NCBI GenBank assembly: GCA_014879835.1
Contig: JACSRJ010000204.1
Coordinates: 1 to 46,932 of the forward strand
From: Anaerolinea sp.
Lineage (GTDB): Bacteria > Chloroflexota > Anaerolineae > Aggregatilineales > UBA2796
Reading direction: 5' to 3'
DNA length: 46,932 nucleotides
How positions within the stretch are numbered: the first letter of the stretch is position 1; every line of letters starts with the position of its first letter. Position numbers and translations under genes: made by a program. Below, piece after piece: positions 34,248 through 42,242 of this stretch. The notes under the pieces were generated by a model, which made no database searches, was not told the origin of the DNA, and saw only the letters and a list, made by a program, of their open reading frames with translations.

Positions 34248-35011
34248 GACGTTCCCCCTTGTGTCTGCTCATGTAGATGATCGCTTTCAGCGGACTGTTT
34301 CTCCACCCTTTTGAGGGCTTGCGCAGCGGCTATTTGGGCTGCTCCCTGCTTACTACGCCCTGTGCCGGAGCCGTATAGTTCATCCCCGATCCACACTTCA
34401 ATGGTGAACTGGGGCGCATGTTCGGGCCCAGTAACGCTTGCCTCGCGGTAAATGGGGGTGATCCCTTTCACCGCCTGACACCACTCCTGAAGGCGACTCT
34501 TGGCGTCTTTGTCGCTCTGTTCACGAAGCATCTGGGTGAGGGTGCTGGTGAACAGCGGCTCTACAAAGTCCCGGACGGCCTCGATCCCTTGATCCAAGTA
34601 GAGCGCTCCCAAGACCGCTTCTAAAGCCGCGCTGAGATTGCGGGTGCGGGTGCGCCCCCCGCCTTCTTCCTCACCTTTGCCCATAAGCAGCATTTCGCCG
34701 ATCTGGAGTGTTCGGGCATGGGCCGCAAGCTGTTCATTCTTGACCATCCCCGCCCGGAAACGGGTGAGCACCCCTTCGCGTTCCGTAGGAAGCCGCGCAA
34801 AGAGCCATTCCGCCGCGAGGAAGTGAATGACCGCATCGCCCAAAAATTCCAGCCGCTGATTATCGATCAGGTCAGGGTCGGTGTGTTCGTTCAAATAAGA
34901 ACGATGTACCAGTGCCTGCTGAAATAACCTTGCATCCCGGAAGTCCAAGCCCAACAGTGCCGGGAAGCGATGTAAATCGGCGGGAATTTTGGGACGCATG
35001 GCCGCATTCAT
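34244..35011 (-). CDS. rnc: ribonuclease III, with altered metal-ligand position
   Basis: Double-strand RNA endonuclease of rRNA processing. The 255-residue product has the RNase III domain (about 15-150) with NQRLEFLGDAVIHFLAAEWL, and a C-terminal dsRNA-binding domain (about 170-245) with the usual AQIAAAQALKR end. The second metal motif, normally ADxxEAxxGAIYLD, reads SAALEAVLGALYLD: Glu131 is kept but the Asp ligand (Asp114 in E. coli) is Ala128. ATG at 35011 is chosen over a GTG at 35023. The upstream phosphatase gene ends at 35039, so rnc belongs to the FHA-PP2C-rnc-reductase unit. Confidence 0.9.
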   Translation of the reverse strand: MNAAMRPKIPADLHRFPALLGLDFRDARLFQQALVHRSYLNEHTDPDLIDNQRLEFLGDAVIHFLAAEWLFARLPTEREGVLTRFRAGMVKNEQLAAHARTLQIGEMLLMGKGEEEGGGRTRTRNLSAALEAVLGALYLDQGIEAVRDFVEPLFTSTLTQMLREQSDKDAKSRLQEWCQAVKGITPIYREASVTGPEHAPQFTIEVWIGDELYGSGTGRSKQGAAQIAAAQALKRVEKQSAESDHLHEQTQGGTS

Positions 35012-35038
35012 GCCCACAAACACCTCATTATCCGCCTC

Positions 35039-36511
35039 TTAGGGCGCACGCACTGCGGGTAGCGTGGCAGCATGGGTCACACTGATGATCAGCTTGGTGG
35101 GGCTTGGGGTGAGCGTCTTGGATGGGGTTTGGCTCACCGTCGGGCTAAGCGTGATCGTCGCAGTGGGACTGCTGCCCACCGTAGCCGTAGCGGTTTGGCT
35201 AGCCGTCCTGCTCGGAGTCAGACTAGGAGTCGCACTCGGAGCAGGCGTTTGGGAGGGCGCAACCGTGGCGCTCGCAGATGGCGTCTTGGTTGCGGCCGCT
35301 GTGGCGGTGTTGGTTGGGCTTGCGGCCACCGTCACTGTGAAGGTGGCCGTGTGTGTCTGCGTGAAGGTCTTTGAAGGCTCAACCGTGCTGCTGGCAGTCC
35401 GGGTGAAAGTCTGAGTCGCGGTAGCTGTAAAGGTTGAGGTCAAAGAAGGTGGTAGGGTGCTGCTCGCAGTGGCTGTGAAGGTCTTGCTAGGGACTTCCGT
35501 GACCGTTGCGGTGTTCGTTTTACTTGGCGTGCGTGAAGGCTCAGCCGTGGCCAGCACTTCCGGCGTCTTGGAAGCAGCCGCAGTGGTGTTGGTGTCCGAA
35601 GAGGCTGTGACGCTCTGTTCAGGGGTTAAGGTCAGATCGCTTCCGGCCTCCCCACGGCCGCCAGTTAAGGCCAGCAGCCCGATCATGATCCCGATCACCA
35701 CCAGACTCACGATCAAGGGCAGAGCAAAACTGCCTGAAGGGCGAGGTGGAGGCGCAAAGCGCGCTACAATGGCCGTGATATTGTCGTTTCCCCCCCGACT
35801 GATAGCCAGCTTGATGAACTTCTTCACGGCTGCATCGGCAGGTGAGGTTTTGATGATGCGATTCAATTCCTCGTCATCAACCAGACTCCATAGGCCATCA
35901 CTGCAAATCAGGTAGACATCACCGGGCTGCACCTGATCTTGAATCAACACTGGGGTCAAGGGGAAGGGTTGTCCCAAAAAGGCTGTGACCATCGAGTTTC
36001 GAGAGGCTTTGGCCTCCTCACGGGTGATCATCCCCGCCTCGATCTGGCGCTCCATCACGCTCTGATCGCGGCTGAGGCGGGTAATCTGCCCGCCCCGCAC
36101 CCGATACACTCGACAATCCCCCACGTTAAAGATGACGGCTTCGCCGCTGGGACGCACTGCGACCCCGGCGGCGGTAGAGCCGATCCTCATCAGTTGAGCG
36201 CGGATCGCCTGATCACGCACGAATCCGTTAGCCGATTCGAGGGTCTCCATGACCCGCGCTGCAAGGTCTTGGGAGGGATTCTGCCCTCCATAAAAAGTCC
36301 GAACTGCCTGATCGATCCCGGCTTGGGAGGCAGTATCCCCGCCTCCCAAACCACCCATACCATCGGCCACGATCAGGAATGCCCCCACACTCCGCTCGCT
36401 CGTCCCCACACCGGGGACGAGCATGGTGTAAGAATCTTCATTGCGCTGGCGTTTAGAGCCTACGTCAGTGCCACCTGCGATGTCGAGGACGTTGAGGATG
36501 TCGCCTGACAT
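35039..36511 (-). CDS. membrane-anchored PP2C-type Ser/Thr phosphatase with Thr-rich tail
   Basis: Metal-dependent protein phosphatase of 490 residues. Residues 10-255 hold the catalytic domain: RNEDSY, VADGMGGLGGG, VGDCRVYRV, CSDGLWSLV and GGNDNITAIV, giving the Asp set that binds two metal ions. A membrane helix follows (about 268-290), then about 190 residues almost only of Thr, Ser, Ala, Pro and Val in irregular TxTxT repeats, expected outside the cell and possibly glycosylated. It follows the vWA-FHA gene by 9 bases, so a phosphothreonine reader and a phosphatase are made together. No Ser/Thr kinase is in the window. Confidence 0.9.
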   Translation of the reverse strand: MSGDILNVLDIAGGTDVGSKRQRNEDSYTMLVPGVGTSERSVGAFLIVADGMGGLGGGDTASQAGIDQAVRTFYGGQNPSQDLAARVMETLESANGFVRDQAIRAQLMRIGSTAAGVAVRPSGEAVIFNVGDCRVYRVRGGQITRLSRDQSVMERQIEAGMITREEAKASRNSMVTAFLGQPFPLTPVLIQDQVQPGDVYLICSDGLWSLVDDEELNRIIKTSPADAAVKKFIKLAISRGGNDNITAIVARFAPPPRPSGSFALPLIVSLVVIGIMIGLLALTGGRGEAGSDLTLTPEQSVTASSDTNTTAAASKTPEVLATAEPSRTPSKTNTATVTEVPSKTFTATASSTLPPSLTSTFTATATQTFTRTASSTVEPSKTFTQTHTATFTVTVAASPTNTATAAATKTPSASATVAPSQTPAPSATPSLTPSRTASQTATATVGSSPTATITLSPTVSQTPSKTLTPSPTKLIISVTHAATLPAVRAP

Positions 36512-36520
36512 ATTCCCGCC

Positions 36521-39307
36521 TTATCGTTGGTAGCCGGGCATCTCGAAATTAGTCGCATCGGGGTCAGGGTTGCCCCCCCCGCCACCGATCTGGAAACGCA
36601 TCACTGTGGTTGTGCCAAGCCGAATCTCGCAGCCATTGTGGAGCGGGGCCCGTGTCCCACCGGGGACTTGCTTGCCATCAACGAAGGTCCCATGGGTGCT
36701 GTTGTTATCCTGAATGTAGTATGCCCCACCTTCAAAGACGATCTCAGCGTGGTTGCGGGACACATTATCATCCGAGTCGAAGTTCAGGTTGCGGGTTTTA
36801 CGTCCAAAGACGAAAGGCAGGGTGGTCAAGGGATAAGTCTTGCCCATATGAACCTGCTCACGAGACATCTCAACCCGTATCCCTGCTTGTGGTGCAAGCA
36901 TCTGCGGGATGGGCGAAGTTCGCTCCACCTCCATTGGCGGTGCCTGACGCTGCACTGGCGGTGCGACTGGCGGCGGCACCATTGGCGCGGCTGCGGGCGG
37001 TGCTTTCGGAGTTGGGCGCTGCTGTCCTTGCTGCGCCTGCATCCGCTTTTGTTCTTCCTGCATCTGCTGGACATTCATCGCAGTGGTCATTTCGGCCAAG
37101 AAGCCCGTACCAGTAGCTGCTTTGCGCGGACGGCGCAGGAGCAGGAACATGACTAACAGGAGTCCACCCGCCAATACCGCAAAACCACCGATCACCAATC
37201 CGCGCTGATCAGGATTCTCAAGTGCTCGCCGAAGCTGATCGATCAGCCCATTGGGGGTAGGTGTAGCCGTCGGCAGATCGGTCGGAGAGGGCACCGGTGT
37301 ATTTTGGACAAAGGCGAACTTGATACCTGCAAACTCCGTGATCGGTTTGCCATCGGCGTCAAAGCCCCGGAAGGTGATGATGTAAGTGCCACCGGGAAGA
37401 TCCGCAAAGGGAACCTCGATCCGATCATAGGGGGGCACGCTGATGTTGCGTTCAGTCACCTTCTCGTTGGTCTCGCCGTTGGTGAATTCCAATCGGTAAG
37501 ACTTGATCAGTTCTTCGTTTTTGGTCTCGACCTTAAAGATCAGCTTCTCCGCAGCCCGATCAATCTCCACTGAAACCGGGATCGCCACCGGAATCACCGG
37601 GGTAGCGGTGAAGGTCGGAGTCGGAGTCGGGGTGGGTTGGCGGGTGTGGGTGAACTCGATGGTCGAGATGCTCAGTTCAGTGCCGTCGGAGGCAAGGGCA
37701 AAAACGTTCACCCGGTAACCGGCTGCGGGAACAGCCGGCAAACCTGCATCCGGCAGCGCGTTCAGGCTGAGCTTCAATTCTGGAGCGACTGCCAAGGGTG
37801 AGAAGTCGCGCACTGCAATCCCGGTATCCGAGTTGACCAGCGTTACCCGCAGACGGTCGATTCGCTCCGGGCTGCTGAGGGTCAGTTTGAGGATGACGGT
37901 ATCCTTAGTCTGGTCGTTTTCGTAACGAATCGAATCCAGACGGGCCCCGATAGGCAGTGCGGTGTTGGTGGGGGTAAAGGTTGGGGTGGGGGTCGGCCGC
38001 CACTCCGCTGGAATGTCTCGCTGGAAAAGCACCAAACCGCCATCATCCAGTGCCTTCACTCGGATACTGAGCTTCTGAGCGGGCAGATCCTCAGGCACCC
38101 CAACCTTCACCTCACCCGCGAGGGGGGCTGGTTCGAGGATTTCACCACGGGCTGCCAGACCGCCTTCAGTGATCAACTGGAAGCTGAAGGTTTTGATTCG
38201 TTCTGGGCTGATGATGCTGGTGACCGCGACCAAAAACTCTTTGTTGGCACCATCAAAACGGGCTGGCGGTACTTCAAAGGCCACTGGCGGCAGAGGCGTG
38301 AAGGTCGTGGTCGGGGTAGGAGTCTTAAATGAAAAATCCCGTGGGGAGGTGAACTCAAAGTTAGTGGGGGTAAGGGTGGTGCCGTTGTCGAGTTCAATAA
38401 TCAGCGCCCCAATTCGATCTCCCTGCTGCGGTTTGGTGAAGCCTTCAGCCACCATTTGGGCATTGAGGGCATCGTTGACATCCTTAAACAAACTTTCAAA
38501 ACTCGCCCCAATGGTCACCGAACCACCTGTGGTGAGGGCCATGGTGCGCAGGGCCGATTCGTCGATCTCACCATTGGCGTTAAAACCGATGGTGTAGAGG
38601 GGAATCCGGAACTTGCGGTTGGTAGCAATCAGGCGCACATCTTCAAGGGTGCCCCGGCTGCAAATCTCGGTCTTGCCTGCGACAAGCTTCTGATCAACAC
38701 CGTCAGTCATCACCACGATAGCGCGGCGATCTTGCGGCCGTACCACTTCAGCCATACGACGCAAAGCATCAATGGTGGCGTCAAAAAGGCAGGTGCCCGC
38801 AAGACGGGTGGGCTGCACCCGGTTGATCGCGTCTTTGAGCCGCCCCTTGTCATCGGTGAAGTCGGTCAGGGGAAACAATTGATCGTTAAAGGCGATGATC
38901 GAATAGCGCGCATTGGAGACACCGCCCTCCACAAACTTGATCGCGGCCTCGCGCATCGCAATTTCTGACCCCTGCATACTGCCGCTGGCGTCGAGTACGA
39001 TGGTGATGAAAATCGGTTCGTCAGCTTTACGAACGTCGGCTTTATAGGGGCCACCATCACCGGGGTCAAGCATGGCCATACTTGACGAGCGGATTTTGGG
39101 GTCCACAACTGGTTTGCCGCCGGGATCAACGAGGGTGAAATAAACCCGCGTGAGCAGTTCGTTCGGCTTATCACTGGTTTCAAAAGCGTCGGTGAAACTG
39201 ATTCGAATTTCCGATGGTGTAAACTGCGCGCTGACGCTGCGTGGGGCCATCCACACCAGCACCGCCGCAAGCACCATGAATACCCAAAGCCTTCTGTGCA
39301 ATCTCAT
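36521..39307 (-). CDS. membrane protein with extracellular vWA domain and cytosolic FHA domain
   Basis: A 928-residue surface sensor-like protein. A signal peptide (to about SVSAQF) precedes a vWA domain (about 90-290) with MIDAS DASGSMQG, AGTCLFD and MTDGVD. Three Ig-like beta modules follow, separated by PTPTPTFTP linkers. A membrane helix near 685-707 (IGGFAVLAGGLLLVMFLLLRR) leads to a Gln/Pro-rich region and an FHA domain (about 830-915: FGRKTRNL, VSRNHAEI, NSTHGTFVDG). The Arg, Ser and Asn that bind phosphothreonine are present. Start at 39307 is fixed by GAGGGA 6 bases upstream. First gene of the unit with PP2C, rnc and the reductase. Confidence 0.9.
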   Translation of the reverse strand: MRLHRRLWVFMVLAAVLVWMAPRSVSAQFTPSEIRISFTDAFETSDKPNELLTRVYFTLVDPGGKPVVDPKIRSSSMAMLDPGDGGPYKADVRKADEPIFITIVLDASGSMQGSEIAMREAAIKFVEGGVSNARYSIIAFNDQLFPLTDFTDDKGRLKDAINRVQPTRLAGTCLFDATIDALRRMAEVVRPQDRRAIVVMTDGVDQKLVAGKTEICSRGTLEDVRLIATNRKFRIPLYTIGFNANGEIDESALRTMALTTGGSVTIGASFESLFKDVNDALNAQMVAEGFTKPQQGDRIGALIIELDNGTTLTPTNFEFTSPRDFSFKTPTPTTTFTPLPPVAFEVPPARFDGANKEFLVAVTSIISPERIKTFSFQLITEGGLAARGEILEPAPLAGEVKVGVPEDLPAQKLSIRVKALDDGGLVLFQRDIPAEWRPTPTPTFTPTNTALPIGARLDSIRYENDQTKDTVILKLTLSSPERIDRLRVTLVNSDTGIAVRDFSPLAVAPELKLSLNALPDAGLPAVPAAGYRVNVFALASDGTELSISTIEFTHTRQPTPTPTPTFTATPVIPVAIPVSVEIDRAAEKLIFKVETKNEELIKSYRLEFTNGETNEKVTERNISVPPYDRIEVPFADLPGGTYIITFRGFDADGKPITEFAGIKFAFVQNTPVPSPTDLPTATPTPNGLIDQLRRALENPDQRGLVIGGFAVLAGGLLLVMFLLLRRPRKAATGTGFLAEMTTAMNVQQMQEEQKRMQAQQGQQRPTPKAPPAAAPMVPPPVAPPVQRQAPPMEVERTSPIPQMLAPQAGIRVEMSREQVHMGKTYPLTTLPFVFGRKTRNLNFDSDDNVSRNHAEIVFEGGAYYIQDNNSTHGTFVDGKQVPGGTRAPLHNGCEIRLGTTTVMRFQIGGGGGNPDPDATNFEMPGYQR

Positions 39308-39354
39308 AAATATCCCTCGCGCCAATTTGCATCCCAAAGCATGGTCAATCCACT

Positions 39355-39383
39355 ATAATACATGAGCCAATGGATTACGCCAA
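39355..39383 (-). promoter_or_regulatory. promoter of the vWA-FHA operon
   Basis: On the minus strand TTGGCG (39383-39378), 17 bp, TATTAT (39360-39355). Start near 39348. A TATAAT on the plus strand (39354-39359) overlaps it and may be the -10 of leuB, though its -35 is poor; the two polymerases would compete. Confidence 0.5.
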
Positions 39384-39403
39384 TTGTATCAGGATCGAGG
39401 ATT

Positions 39404-40465
39404 ATGAAAGCAACTATCACCGTCCTTGCTGGGGACGGAATCGGACCTGAAGTCACGCACGCCGCGGTGTCTCTGATGGAGGTGATCGGGGCGCGCAGCG
39501 GACACCAGTTCAAGTTTCAGGAAGCCTTGTTTGGGGGCTGTGCCATTGATGCGGAGGGTGATCCCTTCCCCCCGGCAACCCTCAAGCAGTGTGAATCTTC
39601 GGACGCGGTTTTGTTGGGGGCTGTGGGCGGGCCCAAGTGGTCAGACCCATCGGCCCGAGTGCGCCCCGAACAAGGGTTGTTGAAACTGCGCAAACATTTC
39701 GAATTGTTTGCTAATTTGCGCCCGGTGAAGGCATATCCCGCCTTAGCGCAGTTTGCGCCGCTGCGTGCCGATCTGCTGGAAGGGGTGGATATCCTCTTTG
39801 TGCGCGAACTTACTGGGGGGATCTACTTTGGGGCCCGTCAGGAACAGGGTGAAAGTGGAACCGCATGGGATACTCTCGAATACTCTGTGGGGGAGGTTGA
39901 GCGGGTAGCCCATGTGGCTTTTCGCGCCGCTCAGCGCCGCAGCCATCGGGTGACCAGTGTCGATAAGGCCAACATACTGGCCACATCGCGTTTGTGGCAG
40001 CGCACCGTCACCCGGATGGCGGCTGATTATCCCGATGTTAAGCTTGATCACATGTTGGTGGATGCGTTTGCGATGCAGATGCTGCGCACCCCCAACCGTT
40101 ACGATGTAGTCGTCACTGAGAACATGTTTGGGGATATCCTCACGGATGAATCAGCGGTTCTGGCGGGGTCACTGGGAATGCTGCCCTCAGCCTCGTTAGG
40201 CAAAGGGACTTTTGGGGTATATGAGCCGATTCACGGCTCTGCGCCAGATATTGCCGGACAGGGGATCGCCAACCCAGTCGGTACAATCCTAAGTGCAGCC
40301 ATGCTGCTGCGCTACAGTCTCAACCTTGAAGAAGAGGCCCAAAAGTTGGAACACGCAGTTGAAGGCGCGATCCGCGATGGGGCGCGCACCAAAGACGTTG
40401 CGGGGCAGGGGGAGAAGGCGCTTAGTACCACCGAGTTTGCCGAAGCGGTAAAGGCTCGTCTGTAG
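39404..40465 (+). CDS. leuB: 3-isopropylmalate dehydrogenase
   Basis: NAD-dependent oxidative decarboxylation of 3-isopropylmalate in leucine synthesis (EC 1.1.1.85). The 353-residue product has VLAGDGIGPEV, ELTGGIYFG, TENMFGDILTDESAVLAGSLGMLPSASLG (metal Asp residues) and YEPIHGSAPDIAGQGIANP. The start at 39404 matches the family N-terminus and follows GAGG; an ATG at 39362 would add 14 odd residues and overlap the promoter region. No other leu genes are near. Confidence 0.95.
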   Translation: MKATITVLAGDGIGPEVTHAAVSLMEVIGARSGHQFKFQEALFGGCAIDAEGDPFPPATLKQCESSDAVLLGAVGGPKWSDPSARVRPEQGLLKLRKHFELFANLRPVKAYPALAQFAPLRADLLEGVDILFVRELTGGIYFGARQEQGESGTAWDTLEYSVGEVERVAHVAFRAAQRRSHRVTSVDKANILATSRLWQRTVTRMAADYPDVKLDHMLVDAFAMQMLRTPNRYDVVVTENMFGDILTDESAVLAGSLGMLPSASLGKGTFGVYEPIHGSAPDIAGQGIANPVGTILSAAMLLRYSLNLEEEAQKLEHAVEGAIRDGARTKDVAGQGEKALSTTEFAEAVKARL

Positions 40466-41151
40466 TGATTTCCTTTCGACGCTGCCTGTTGATCGGGCTG
40501 GTGTTGATGGCGGTTGGATCGGGGGCCTGTGAACCCACTGATCCGCCGCCCCCTACACGCCCGCCTGCCGAACCTGCGATCACCTATATGGGCCCGCTGG
40601 AGGGCACACAAGGGCAGATCGCCCTCATTGTGACCCCTACCCGGGCTATCGGGGTGGTGTGTGGTCAGGGTACAGATTGGCGCGTGATCAGCGCATGGCT
40701 CTCGGATGGGCAGATCTCTGCGGAGGGTGAGCTTTCGATTGTGTCGGAGACCCCGCAGCGCCAAATCAGCGCCCAGATCAGCCCCGGTCAGGCTGTTGGT
40801 CACTATAAATTCGGGGGCGTCAGTTATGCTTTTCAGGCAGTACAGGTCGCTGATCCTGCAAGCATTCAGGCGGGGGCCCAGCAGGGACTTTACCGTCTTG
40901 AAATCCCTCTCAAAGGCATGGATCAGGAGGCTGCCTTGCTCACCCTACTCGTTCCAGATGCAACTCAGGATGTTCTGTGTGGGATGCTTTTTGAGGGCGG
41001 TGTGCCCCGTTCCAGAGTACTGCTCTCTGGGGTGTGGCAGGAGGGGTTAAGCACCTTTACCCTGCCCGATTTACGCGATCAGGAGGGCAAACCGACGGTA
41101 TGGTTTGGGGTGGGCACCCTCGGCCAGATCGATTCGATTTTGCTGCCCTGA
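40465..41151 (+). CDS. putative lipoprotein of unknown function
   Basis: Not recognised. The 228-residue product begins with GTG that overlaps the leuB stop by one base (TAGTG), so translation is coupled. The N-terminus is a lipoprotein signal with lipobox near VGSGAC (Cys22), then a Pro-rich spacer. Two similar beta-rich halves may be present. It is extracytoplasmic and its link with leuB is only by position. Confidence 0.65.
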   Translation: MISFRRCLLIGLVLMAVGSGACEPTDPPPPTRPPAEPAITYMGPLEGTQGQIALIVTPTRAIGVVCGQGTDWRVISAWLSDGQISAEGELSIVSETPQRQISAQISPGQAVGHYKFGGVSYAFQAVQVADPASIQAGAQQGLYRLEIPLKGMDQEAALLTLLVPDATQDVLCGMLFEGGVPRSRVLLSGVWQEGLSTFTLPDLRDQEGKPTVWFGVGTLGQIDSILLP

Positions 41152-41211
41152 AGGACGGGTTAAAATCATAGTGGTGGGTGCGCCCGGCATGACTCATGGG
41201 GAGTGACTGAA

Positions 41212-42111
41212 ATGAAAGTGCATAAACAACCTCTGCTCATGGCATTCCTGATAGTGCTGATGATGGTTTCCGCCTGCCGAGGCGATTCAGGACCACAGCC
41301 TACGCCTGTACCGGGAAATATCGGGACACCCATCCCTGCCACCACGGAAGCCGCAGCGCCACTCACCGCCGCCGATTATTTTGCCCGGGGCAAACTGGCT
41401 TATGATCAGGGGGATCCTCTCGCTGCCCTCAGCGATCTGAACAAAGCCCTTGAACTGGATGGGGCCAACCCCGAATACCTTTACTGGCGGGGAATCATTC
41501 ACTTTCTGACCGGGAACTTTGAGGGAGCACTGGCAGACTTTACCCGGACTGTGGAGTTAAACCCCGGTAACCCAGAGACTCATTTTTGGCGTGGGCGGGT
41601 CTATTCCTATACAGGACGCCCCGACGAAGCCATTGCCAATTATGATGTAGCCATCAGTTTGAACGACAAAAACCCAGCGTACTTTTTTTGGCGGGGGGCT
41701 GCCTACGCCTACCGTCAGGAGCAAGACCCGGCCATCGCGGACTTTAACCGAGCGATCAGCCTTGACCCCAATGTGCCCGACTATTATCACTGGCGCGGTA
41801 ATGCATACGCCTTTTTGGGCAACCTTGATCAAGCGCTGATGGATCAAACCCGTGCCCTCCAGCTTGATCCCAACGTGGCGGTTTTTTATTTTGAGCGTGG
41901 GCGGGCATATGCGGGCAAAGGGGATCAAGCCAACGCCCTGCTTGACCTGAATAAAGCCATTGAGCTTGATTCCGGGCGGGCCGAGTTCTACCTTGCACGG
42001 GGCTTATCGCTCAAGGCAGTGGGCAATACCGATGGGGCCCGTCAGGACTTTCAGCGGGCAGCGGAACTGGGCAGTGAATCTGCCGCCAAGGAGCTGGCAG
42101 CGTTAGGTTAG
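41212..42111 (+). CDS. TPR lipoprotein
   Basis: A 299-residue lipoprotein with signal MAFLIVLMMVSAC (lipobox VSAC) and seven consecutive tetratricopeptide repeats of 34 residues covering about 55-299. Each repeat has the form of F/Y-WRG...Y...G....A..D...A..L.P. Repeats 2-5 are very alike, suggesting recent amplification. It probably acts as a protein-binding scaffold on the outer face of the membrane. ATG at 41212 follows GGGGAG; an in-frame GTG at 41203 is less likely. The 131 bases downstream hold only short imperfect hairpins. Confidence 0.85.
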   Translation: MKVHKQPLLMAFLIVLMMVSACRGDSGPQPTPVPGNIGTPIPATTEAAAPLTAADYFARGKLAYDQGDPLAALSDLNKALELDGANPEYLYWRGIIHFLTGNFEGALADFTRTVELNPGNPETHFWRGRVYSYTGRPDEAIANYDVAISLNDKNPAYFFWRGAAYAYRQEQDPAIADFNRAISLDPNVPDYYHWRGNAYAFLGNLDQALMDQTRALQLDPNVAVFYFERGRAYAGKGDQANALLDLNKAIELDSGRAEFYLARGLSLKAVGNTDGARQDFQRAAELGSESAAKELAALG

Positions 42112-42242
42112 AATCTTCAGAATAGGTAGTCTTGCCCCGGGCCTACTGGGGGGATCAGGAATCTCCCCTGATTCTTCCCTTCTCCAACCCTGCGGCGGAG
42201 GGATGCTCAGGTTGAGTGTGTAACGCCTAAAGCATTGCGTCC

